Source of the DNA: Lentisphaeria bacterium
Lineage (GTDB): Bacteria > Verrucomicrobiota > Lentisphaeria > Victivallales > Victivallaceae
Reading direction: 5' to 3'
NCBI GenBank assembly: GCA_900768505.1
Contig: CAAGED010000056.1
Coordinates: 46,296 to 110,295, forward strand
DNA: 64,000 nt
Part shown: positions 54,108-61,252 of the stretch, one piece after another
Numbering within the stretch: position 1 is the stretch's first letter
How the letters are laid out: the number at the start of each line of letters is the position of its first letter
Notes under the pieces: generated by a model
The model's input: only the letters and a program-made list of their open reading frames with translations
What the model was told of the DNA's origin: nothing
The model's database searches: none
Translations under genes and position numbers: made by a program

Positions 54108-54224
54108 TTAACCTTGTCTTTGCTTGTGACGCGGATTGCGGGAGCAGATGACCCGGTTCACGCCATTACGCTTGATGATCTGACAATATTCGCATCTGCG
54201 TTTGATCGATGCTCTAACTTTCAT
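54108..54224 (-). CDS. rpmJ: 50S ribosomal protein L36
   Basis: A 38-aa protein, MKVRASIKRRCEYCQIIKRN followed by GVNRVICSRNPRHKQRQG. The zinc ligands are in CEYC and in the later Cys and His, so this is the C+ form. It is the first gene of the cluster rpmJ-rpsM-rpsK-rpoA-rplQ, the standard order. A GGGGGA run upstream of the ATG may act as the ribosome site and lies in a small hairpin. Confidence 0.96.
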   Translation of the reverse strand: MKVRASIKRRCEYCQIIKRNGVNRVICSRNPRHKQRQG

Positions 54225-54227
54225 GGT

Positions 54228-54248
54228 AAAAAATCCCCCGGATTTTTT
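54228..54248 (-). promoter_or_regulatory. Hairpin over the rpmJ ribosome-binding site
   Basis: AAAAAATCC (54228-54236) and GGATTTTTT (54240-54248) are perfect complements around a three-base loop. On the transcript the loop and the second arm hold GGGGGA, the likely Shine-Dalgarno of rpmJ, four bases before its start region. This could modulate initiation of the operon. Confidence 0.35.
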
Positions 54249-54305
54249 CGTTTATTGTAATAACGACTGACCAGGAAACCGCCTTGGGAAATTATATTTG
54301 ACATA

Positions 54306-54371
54306 TTGGGTTCCGCCACTCTGATTTCTGATTCTGTCCGGAGACAAAATTCAGATTTACGGTCAACCCAA
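54306..54371 (-). promoter_or_regulatory. Candidate structured leader of the ribosomal operon
   Basis: TTGGGTT (54306-54312) pairs with AACCCAA (54365-54371), extended by CCG/CGG with a two-base bulge. Inside, GATTCTGTC (54330-54338) pairs with GACAAAATTC (54343-54352), with a mismatch and a bulge. It lies 80-150 bp upstream of rpmJ. Ribosomal operons are often controlled by such leaders. No known family was recognised. Confidence 0.35.
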
Positions 54372-54602
54372 CACCTCAATTCAAACTTCCGGATGGTGAT
54401 TTTACCGTGTCAGGAAACTTAAGAGTTATAAACGGCAAAAACCCGACACAACCATAACTTTTTCACTCGTTTGAGTGTGAAAATTGATTAAGGTTATTTC
54501 GGTTTACGTTTATTTCTACAAGTTTCAACCAACTTGTTTTGACCTCCCACGAGCGGTGGAAAACGATATGAGAGGTTTCATCTTCCTTTAAGATACTACG
54601 TT

Positions 54603-54640
54603 ATAATTTTTTTTCAAATTTTTTTTCAAATTTTTTTTGG
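54603..54640. repeat. Simple repeat of T-runs
   Basis: Three tandem units of a TTTTTTTT run joined by CAAA occur at about 54607-54640. They are of low complexity and probably without a specific role. Confidence 0.5.
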
Positions 54641-55202
54641 TTTTTGTTGCGGCGCCGGATCGGGAAAACATTGACTGCGGGATTGATAGACTGGACGAGT
54701 GAATTATAGAGTCTAAATTATGAAAAAAATTTTTAGATGCAATCGGATATGTCGGAAATAAAACGACAAATCGTCCTGACGTTTTTTGTTCTATTTTGAC
54801 TCTATTCTTTTTTTTTGTGTTGGGCGTCAACACTTGTGGAGTGCCACTTTGGTTTTTTATGGCGTAGACATTGTGACTGCAGATTGGGAAAAATGTTATG
54901 CAGCCGCCCGATTGACAATGATTTACCAGGGGGGAATAATTATCTGCTTTCGGAATAATTTGTACAAATCTTTTCAGCTCTGCCGGTGATGCTCAGTCAG
55001 GAGATGAAGCGATTCGGGTAAAATCAGATTTGCAATTGCCTGCCGGGATGGGTAAACATAATTTTAATAAAATTATTCATTTTTATTGGTTTGGCTGTTG
55101 CCTTGCGGCAAAACTGTACTATCTTAACGATGGAATATGAATATTCATGTCTTGCTATTTTGAGTAAATTTGGCAAATTCTAAAAATATATGTCGGAGAA
55201 AA

Positions 55203-57953
55203 ATGAGTGCTTTATCGCAAAAGTCAATGACTTGGTCGGGAAAATGGATTTCCCTAACTTCAGCCGTTAACTCTGAAGAGTCCACATTGCTGTTCCGCCG
55301 GGAATTTTCAGCCGATCCCAATGGCGGTGATTGCCGGATATTTATTACCGGCAGCGGTGAATATCAACTCTTTATCAATAATAATGTGATCGGCAGCGGC
55401 GGCTGCAACACTAATTTTAACAATATTGTGCTGGATGAATACAATCTGGCGTTCTTTATTCAGCCCGGTATCAATGTTGTCGGCATTATTCTGAAACATG
55501 AATTGGGGCAGATGCATCACGGTTTGCTCTGCCAGTTGGAAATCGGTGGCAAACCGGTGCTTTGGAGCGATGAATCCTGGGGCGTATTCCCGACACAGGC
55601 TTTTGATTTGCCACGGGGCCCCCGGTGCCGCTGCCGGCTTGATGTCGGACGTTGTGAAGCGGTGGATTTTCGTGCGTTGCCGCGAACCTGGCTGGAGCTT
55701 AACGGACTCAATGCCCTCTGGACGGCACCGGACTATATCGAACCGGTGGCGGCTGAGCAGGTGGCATTTAATCAATTTGTGGCGCCGATTGTGGATGATT
55801 ACAATGAAATAAACAAACTTGAATGCGGATTTTTCCGTTTTCCCGGATTCATCACCAAGGTAAACTTTAAATCAATTTATCAGCCGGGCGGGAAATGTTT
55901 TGTTGCGGCGACGTTTATTTTTTCCGAAGTTAGGCAGTCGTTGCACTGCCGGTTGTGGAGTGATGCCAAATTACGTTTTTTCTGCAATCAGCAGCCGGTG
56001 CTTTTGGATGAGATTACAAGTGGAACTGAGTTGGATGTACCGATTACCGAGGGGTGGAATCAACTGATGATTGTTCAGGCGCCGCCGATAAACTCCAATG
56101 GTGTCACCTTGTTGTTTCCGGATAATCCGGAACTGCGTATTTATGAAGATACCGTGGAATATGCCCCGGAAAGGTGGCAGATCGCCGGTCCGTTGTCGAT
56201 TACGCTGGAGCGGGCGCTGCCGTCAATTCGGCTGGAAAAGCTGCCGGTATTCTCGTTTGACCCCGATCCGAAGCATGGGGAGTTTATCCACGGCAGTGAT
56301 TTCATTGAGAATGCACTCTTCTCCAAACAACGCAACATTAGCGGGTTACGCTTGGCGGAACGCGATTATGTAACCTTTGAAACCAGGGAACTGGTAAGTG
56401 GATTTTTGACCATTGAAATTGTTGCCGGCAGCGGGGATCAGATTGATTTGTGCTGCGGTTATTACCCCAATAATTTGGGAGTATTGACCAGGGAGAGTGC
56501 TGCAAGTTCAATTGTAACTTTGGTGGGAAACGGCGAAAATATCACATTTACGACTTTTAGGCCGGCGCAAATGTATTTCATAACGGTCGCCGTCCGTTCT
56601 GCCGCCAAACGGGTGGAGATAAAGAATATTTCAATTGCCGGTTTGACGCAGGATTATACCTCGGAGGCGGTTTTTACCTCTTCCGACGCGCAATTCAACC
56701 GGATTTGGGAGTTGGGGAGGGAGGTAACGCTGCGTACTACCACTCATTTATGCGCCAACGACATTTATGCTCGTTCGCCCCGGTATATGCAGGATGCGAT
56801 AAGTTATTCATCCTGCGCCACGGTGTTGTTCGGTGACATATCCTGCCATGCCAGAATGCTGAATCTTTACTTGGATGCGGCATTGGAAACCGGAGAAATT
56901 CCGGCCATATCCCATCTGCGCAAGCCGGAATCGCAGTTATTGCACGCTTTTCTGCTGCCGGTATGGTTGACTCAGTATTACGACCGCAGCGGTGATTTGG
57001 ATTTGTTGAAACGTTTTGTGCCGGTGCTGTTGAACCAAATGAATTTTTATTCCGCATTGAATGGCGGGAAGCTCGGACTGAATTCGTATTGCTACAATTT
57101 TGCATTTGGGCCCGGAGGCGAAGGGATCCGGCGGGATTACGAGTTCCCCACGGTGTTGAATGCGTTGTATTGTCGTTTTCTGCTCTCCTGCAAGAGCGTG
57201 TTTGAGATTACCGGCAATCCGGAGTCGGCGTTGAAGTGCGGAAATTTGGTTGATTTGCTTTCCAGCGAGTTGACGGCGCGAAATTTTGATTCGGAGCTGG
57301 GGCTCTTCCGGGATGACAGCCGGGTGGAGAGTTACGGCTTGTTGGGGAATATTTGCGCAATGTATGCCGGAATTATGGATGCCGATTTGTTTGAAAGCAG
57401 TATTTTCCCTCGATTTTTTACAGAGGAACCACCATATTTAGCCTTTGATAATCCGGAAAATACGCCATTTTTTGTCAATATATTTTTGGATACAATGTTT
57501 GCCGTGGGATATCAGGAGTTGGCACTGAAATACATGAAGGAATTTTTCATGCATTGGGCGGCGGTGGATCGTCTGGCGGCGTGGCGGAACCCGGTCAGCA
57601 AGGAGCTGATGATGCCAAGGTTTTGTAACGGGGAGTGTTTTGCGCCTAATTTCTACATGATTCGCGAGGTAGTGGGGATTAGAGTGGCGGAGACGGGGTA
57701 TTCGACGATATATTTCAGTCCGGCGTTGAGTTTGATTGAGCGTTTGGAGGCGGTATTCCCGACAATTTACGGGCGGATAAAGGTGGCCTGGCACAAGGAT
57801 AGCGAGAGCAGGCGTTTTAAAATAAGTATTGAGTCGAATTACCCGCTGAGTGTGATTCCGGAAATTCTGGACGCCATGATCGACAATGTTGATTTTAAGC
57901 TCGGAAATCAGGTTTCGTTGCTGGAGGGAATTGTCCTAAATCAAAATTCGTAA
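55203..57953 (+). CDS. Alpha-L-rhamnosidase-like (GH78-type) protein
   Basis: A 916-aa protein from ATG 55203, with CGGAG upstream; a TTG 33 bases earlier is less likely. No signal peptide is seen, so it probably acts in the cytoplasm. The N-terminal half is beta-rich, with MTWSGKWISLTS and LLFRREFSADPNGG like the N-terminal domains of bacterial rhamnosidases. The catalytic (alpha/alpha)6 barrel starts near residue 500 at SDAQFNRIWELGREVTLRTT. The usual DCPxRxExxGWxGD motif is here NDIYARSPRYMQDA, which keeps only some residues, so activity or substrate may differ. A C-terminal beta domain follows. It is a single gene. Confidence 0.72.
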   Translation: MSALSQKSMTWSGKWISLTSAVNSEESTLLFRREFSADPNGGDCRIFITGSGEYQLFINNNVIGSGGCNTNFNNIVLDEYNLAFFIQPGINVVGIILKHELGQMHHGLLCQLEIGGKPVLWSDESWGVFPTQAFDLPRGPRCRCRLDVGRCEAVDFRALPRTWLELNGLNALWTAPDYIEPVAAEQVAFNQFVAPIVDDYNEINKLECGFFRFPGFITKVNFKSIYQPGGKCFVAATFIFSEVRQSLHCRLWSDAKLRFFCNQQPVLLDEITSGTELDVPITEGWNQLMIVQAPPINSNGVTLLFPDNPELRIYEDTVEYAPERWQIAGPLSITLERALPSIRLEKLPVFSFDPDPKHGEFIHGSDFIENALFSKQRNISGLRLAERDYVTFETRELVSGFLTIEIVAGSGDQIDLCCGYYPNNLGVLTRESAASSIVTLVGNGENITFTTFRPAQMYFITVAVRSAAKRVEIKNISIAGLTQDYTSEAVFTSSDAQFNRIWELGREVTLRTTTHLCANDIYARSPRYMQDAISYSSCATVLFGDISCHARMLNLYLDAALETGEIPAISHLRKPESQLLHAFLLPVWLTQYYDRSGDLDLLKRFVPVLLNQMNFYSALNGGKLGLNSYCYNFAFGPGGEGIRRDYEFPTVLNALYCRFLLSCKSVFEITGNPESALKCGNLVDLLSSELTARNFDSELGLFRDDSRVESYGLLGNICAMYAGIMDADLFESSIFPRFFTEEPPYLAFDNPENTPFFVNIFLDTMFAVGYQELALKYMKEFFMHWAAVDRLAAWRNPVSKELMMPRFCNGECFAPNFYMIREVVGIRVAETGYSTIYFSPALSLIERLEAVFPTIYGRIKVAWHKDSESRRFKISIESNYPLSVIPEILDAMIDNVDFKLGNQVSLLEGIVLNQNS

Positions 57954-58094
57954 AAATTACAAATATTTGATGTTGCATTTATTAAATGTTGCAGTATCTT
58001 ATTTGCTTGTAAGAATAATGGAGTTTTTTGGAATTGCTGAAAAATTCCTTATAAAATATAATCTTAGGAAAAAAGTGGTGGATTGGGGGATTTT

Positions 58095-58682
58095 ATGAAA
58101 TTAACTCGCGTGATGATGTTATTGGCAATGCTTTGTTTTACCGTCTTTATGGCCGGTTGCAGAAGCAGCGATGTGGAAAATCCGAATGAATTGGATGAGC
58201 CGGTAGATCGCTCCGGATTGGATAACGGAATTGAGATTCCGACAACGGGTGACGGTCTGTTGATTGGTGAGAATGGCGAAGGTCCGACCGATTATGCCGA
58301 TGGTGCCGGCGATCCGTATGAAGGTACTGATTGGGTGCCGGTTGATGTGCAGCTGCCGGTGATTTATTTTGCGTATGACAGCAATCAGCTTGGCAGTTCT
58401 GAAACGGTCAAATTGGATAAAGTGGTTGAATATTTGAAGGCTAATAACCTCTTCATTATTGTTGAAGGTCATTGCGATGATCGCGGTACGGTTGAATATA
58501 ACCGCGGTTTGGGTGAGCGTCGTGCGTTGAGTGTTCAGGAATACATGACTGGCAAGTCATTTGGCGAAGATGGAATTAAAACGGTAAGTTACGGCAAGGA
58601 TAAGCCGGCGGTAGAGGGAACTACTCCGGAAGCGCGGGCGGCGAATCGTCGTGCGCAGTTGATTGCTGCAAGACCGCGTTAG
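58095..58682 (+). CDS. Peptidoglycan-associated lipoprotein (Pal/OmpA type)
   Basis: A 195-aa protein from ATG 58095. The lipoprotein signal is MKLTRVMMLLAMLCFTVFMA, with MAGC as lipobox and Cys as the first mature residue. The mature N-terminus is an acidic linker. The OmpA-like domain (about residues 85-195) has VIYFAYDSNQLGSSE, FIIVEGHCDDRGTVEYNRGL and GERRALSVQEYM, the peptidoglycan-binding core with its Asp and Arg. It anchors the outer membrane to the wall. A Pal partner would suit the TolQ/TolR-type motor at 17 kb, but it is a separate single gene here. A strong terminator follows. Confidence 0.9.
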   Translation: MKLTRVMMLLAMLCFTVFMAGCRSSDVENPNELDEPVDRSGLDNGIEIPTTGDGLLIGENGEGPTDYADGAGDPYEGTDWVPVDVQLPVIYFAYDSNQLGSSETVKLDKVVEYLKANNLFIIVEGHCDDRGTVEYNRGLGERRALSVQEYMTGKSFGEDGIKTVSYGKDKPAVEGTTPEARAANRRAQLIAARPR

Positions 58683-58729
58683 TTCGAATTCAGCTTTTTT
58701 TATGTTGACTAAATAAAAGCAAAATTATT

Positions 58730-58770
58730 AAGAGTTTGGTTGTCCAAAAACGATCAAACTCTTTTTTTTT
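58730..58770 (+). terminator. Intrinsic terminator after the Pal gene
   Basis: AAGAGTTTG (58730-58738) and CAAACTCTT (58755-58763) are perfect complements, and the stem runs into a nine-base T-tract (58762-58770). Confidence 0.85.
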
Positions 58771-58810
58771 GAAAAATATGCGGCATTTTGCGTCCTTGCG
58801 GCAAAATGTC
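58762..58810 (-). repeat. Dispersed 47-bp repeat, copy B
   Basis: On the minus strand it reads GACATTTTGCCGCAAGGACG, then GCAAAATGCCGCATATTTTT and a poly-A end. It matches copy A at 36896-36943 in about 40 of 47 positions. It directly adjoins the terminator of the Pal gene. Confidence 0.55.
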
Positions 58811-59152
58811 TTTTTTAGGACAAAGGGGGGAGGGGACTTATTCAGCCTCCCGTTGCATCCCAGCCACCGGCAGAGGGCGCGTCCAACCAGCGCCGGTGAT
58901 TGATTTGTTGCATAAATCCATACTGCTTGGGGGAAAAGTGCGTAATCGTTTGTTTCATGGCATGCAACGGCCCTCGAATCTTTACCATCTTCTTCGATAT
59001 GCATAATCAGGCAAATAATGTTTCTCAATCGCCTTTTTTGCAAAAAACACATAAAAATGCCGATGGTTGGCAAAAAATACTCAATATTTTATAATCAGTG
59101 TAAAAATATGCAGATTCACGGTATCTTATTGCATGAAAAGATATTTTTGAGA

Positions 59153-59184
59153 ATAAAAAAACTGCAGGCTGTATCGGCCTGCAG
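59153..59184 (-). terminator. Intrinsic terminator of the XRE-type regulator gene
   Basis: CTGCAGGC (59162-59169) and GCCTGCAG (59177-59184) are perfect complements with a seven-base loop. On the minus strand they are followed by seven Ts (59155-59161). Confidence 0.8.
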
Positions 59185-59216
59185 CATGCGATGCAATATA
59201 AATTAAACCACTTAGG

Positions 59217-60095
59217 TTATACCAGGGACAAGCTCTCGATATACCAGATATTCTGCGCTTGTGAGAGTGGAATGATTTCACTTTCGTCAGCAAAAAATGA
59301 GTTTAACATCCCTTTATCGGCTTTGCCCAGACGTACCTTGCCTCCATTGTCTTTTATTGCCACCAAATCGCCGTTGCGGGCAATGATCGCTGTATTTACC
59401 AGGGCTTGAGCCACTAAATTGCAATTCGGCCAGGGCAACTGTATGATGAAGAAATCACCGTATGTTGTTATATCCTTGAAACCGGTTGCATGTTCTTTCA
59501 AATAAGTTATCAAGTCGCCCTCTCGATGGTTGGATAGGGTTTCCATTGATATAATCGGTGCGGAATATACTTCCGCATGATATTCTTCCACCGGTTCCGC
59601 AACTGCGGCGGGACGGGAATAATTAATGTTCCAACTCAATTCAGCCAACTCGATAAATTTCTCCAATGGATAAACAAAATATCTGGATAAAACCTCCAAT
59701 GTTTTATAAGTCGGCGGTGTTGAGTAATAACCGGAATTAAAGGTTAAACTCTCCTCCTCCAGCCCGGTTGCCTGTGCCAATTTGGCCATTGTCAGGCTGC
59801 GCTGAGTCATCAAACGCTGAATCAGCATGTAAAATGGCGATGAATAATTATCGCCGGCATTGATTTTATGCAATGTCTCCAACATCATATTGTACTGCTC
59901 TGATGGAATCGAGAGAAATTTTGCTATGCGCTCCAATGTGTCAAAATCAATCTTAATTCGCCCCGAAAGTAGTTGTGAAACTGCTGAATCGGTTACACCC
60001 AATTCCTGGGCCAAATGTTTCTGCCGTTTGCCGCTGACCCGTAATTGATAACGGATGGCTTGCCCTAATTGTTCTTTCAGAGGAATATTATACAT
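59217..60095 (-). CDS. XRE-type transcriptional regulator with S24-like C-terminal region
   Basis: A 292-aa protein. Residues about 12-65 form a Cro/CI helix-turn-helix: RVSGKRQKHLAQELGVTDSA, then VSQLLSGRIKIDFDTLERIA. A second helical section, about 75-150, may repeat the fold (RSLTMAKLAQATGLEEESLT). The C-terminal 120 residues have GDFFIIQLPWPNCNLV and AIIARNGDLVAIKDNGGKVR, which resemble the LexA/S24 beta fold. A clear catalytic Ser-Lys pair is not seen, so autocleavage is doubtful. GAGGTGA lies upstream of the ATG, and a perfect palindrome lies 25 bp upstream, perhaps its own operator. Confidence 0.8.
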   Translation of the reverse strand: MYNIPLKEQLGQAIRYQLRVSGKRQKHLAQELGVTDSAVSQLLSGRIKIDFDTLERIAKFLSIPSEQYNMMLETLHKINAGDNYSSPFYMLIQRLMTQRSLTMAKLAQATGLEEESLTFNSGYYSTPPTYKTLEVLSRYFVYPLEKFIELAELSWNINYSRPAAVAEPVEEYHAEVYSAPIISMETLSNHREGDLITYLKEHATGFKDITTYGDFFIIQLPWPNCNLVAQALVNTAIIARNGDLVAIKDNGGKVRLGKADKGMLNSFFADESEIIPLSQAQNIWYIESLSLV

Positions 60096-60396
60096 TGTTC
60101 ACCTCGTTTTTTTTGAATTAAGTATATACTTCACTTTCAGGTATTAATATAACTTAAAAAACAAATAAATTCAATTAGTTGATTGATTTTTTCTTGATAT
60201 TTAATATATTAGAAAATGCAGAAAAAAATATAAGAAAAAAATTAAAACTTTTAACCGATTAATTGGACACATGACAAGAAACTGTTGTTGCATTTTAATG
60301 ATTAAAAAATGGAAAAATTTATCGTGCCGTCTTTTGTTCTTTTATTTTTTTAATCAAAAAATATACAGCTTACGGCCATAATGCAAGGGGGATGCA
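60096..60396. other. Divergent A+T-rich region
   Basis: About 300 bp between the XRE-type regulator gene and the MetH reactivation gene. Apart from the palindrome it is A+T-rich without further structure that I can defend. No cobalamin riboswitch was recognised. Promoters for both directions are expected. Confidence 0.4.
60120..60131. promoter_or_regulatory. Palindrome AAGTATATACTT, possible operator
   Basis: A perfect 12-bp palindrome 25 bp upstream of the start of the XRE-type regulator gene, in its expected promoter region. Many such regulators bind dyad sites next to their own gene. There is no other evidence. Confidence 0.35.
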
Positions 60397-61032
60397 ATGT
60401 ATAATCGCAAAATAACAAAGATGACCAAAATTCCTATAAAAATACCAATGAATGCTATTTATTCTCGACTGGGACGGCATCGTCACCGCTGCGAAATATT
60501 ACCGGAACAGAGGCGTTTTATTGAAGAAAATGCTCAAAAAGCTTTTGAGCTGTGTCATTTTCAGGCTTGTTACCGCAGATGTGAAATTGTGGAAAATTCC
60601 GGCAACATGATTACTTTGTCTTCCGGGGTTACTCTTGGCAGTTGTGCATTGGCCAAGTTGCTCCAAAACAGCCGCGCCGTTTTTTTAATGGGTGCCACTG
60701 CCGGCAAGGAGCTTTCACTGGCGATAAAACAATTGATTGCGGATTCGGCAGGAGCGGCGGCATTGGTCTACGACGCTACCGGCAGTGAATCGGTGGATGC
60801 GGTATTGGATTATTTGACTGATTATCTGAAGATTTCTTTGGCCCGACGGGGAGAGCGGCTGACAAAAAATCGTTTTTCCTGCGGCTATCAGGATTTGCCG
60901 CTGTCGGAACAAGGTAAATTTTATGAACAGCTCAACCTGGCTGATTTGGGAGTTGTGCTCTCTGAAAATTTTATTTTTGAACCGGAAAAAAGTGTCACTG
61001 CCATTATCGGTATTGAAGCATTGTGCGGTTGA
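60397..61032 (+). CDS. Stand-alone methionine synthase reactivation-domain protein
   Basis: A 211-aa protein that resembles the AdoMet-binding reactivation domain of MetH, here as a separate gene. RFSCGYQDLPLSEQGKFYEQ near residue 155 matches the R-x-x-x-G-Y motif that binds S-adenosylmethionine. ITLSSGVTLGSCALAKLLQN and AVFLMGATAGKELSLAIKQL are typical of the stand-alone form, as in Thermotoga. The reaction reduces and methylates inactive cob(II)alamin to restore MetH. Its gene ends 220 bp before a MetH lacking this domain. GGGGG lies upstream of the ATG; internal ATGs are possible starts. Confidence 0.82.
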   Translation: MYNRKITKMTKIPIKIPMNAIYSRLGRHRHRCEILPEQRRFIEENAQKAFELCHFQACYRRCEIVENSGNMITLSSGVTLGSCALAKLLQNSRAVFLMGATAGKELSLAIKQLIADSAGAAALVYDATGSESVDAVLDYLTDYLKISLARRGERLTKNRFSCGYQDLPLSEQGKFYEQLNLADLGVVLSENFIFEPEKSVTAIIGIEALCG

Positions 61033-61252
61033 GAACTGCTTTTATAAAGTTTTTTTGGTGTTCATTACTTGATTTTGAGCCGTAAGTAGCCATATTATTG
61101 CAATATAAAAAAATCCGCCACCCGGCGTTGCGACTTGTTCCCGGGGCAGGGTGACTTTCTGCCGCACTTTTATCTGCTTGAAGAGTAATTGAAAATTACT
61201 TACCAAACTGGATTAATTCGACGCCATTATTTGCATAAGGAGAAAATAGACC

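Larger units (their letters stand above)
54225..55202. other. Long divergent intergenic region
   Basis: About 980 bp between rpmJ and the rhamnosidase-like gene. It holds the two hairpins described above, a TTTTCACTCGTTTGAGTGTGAAAA near-palindrome at about 54463-54486, and three copies of a C-A-A-A-T-run unit at about 54603-54640. Open frames here are short, low-complexity and lack ribosome sites, so I call no gene. The promoters for both flanking genes must lie here. Confidence 0.45.
58683..59216. other. Gene-free region between convergent genes
   Basis: About 530 bp with the Pal terminator, dispersed repeat copy B and the terminator of the XRE-type gene at 59.15 kb. Minus-strand and plus-strand frames of 60-127 codons cross it but read through the repeat and T-tracts. 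I see no ribosome sites and call no gene. Confidence 0.5.

Noticed and set aside
54588..54833. An 81-codon minus-strand frame with poly-Lys/Asn content
   Set aside because: It reads through T-run repeats and shows low complexity only.
58690..59073. A 127-codon minus-strand open frame after the Pal gene
   Set aside because: It crosses repeat copy B and the T-tract of a terminator; its likeness to the 36.9 kb frame comes from the repeat, not from a protein family.
61033..61252. Possible cobalamin riboswitch upstream of metH
   Set aside because: The B12-box consensus is not seen. A G+C-rich stretch near 61110-61160 has weak self-pairing only.
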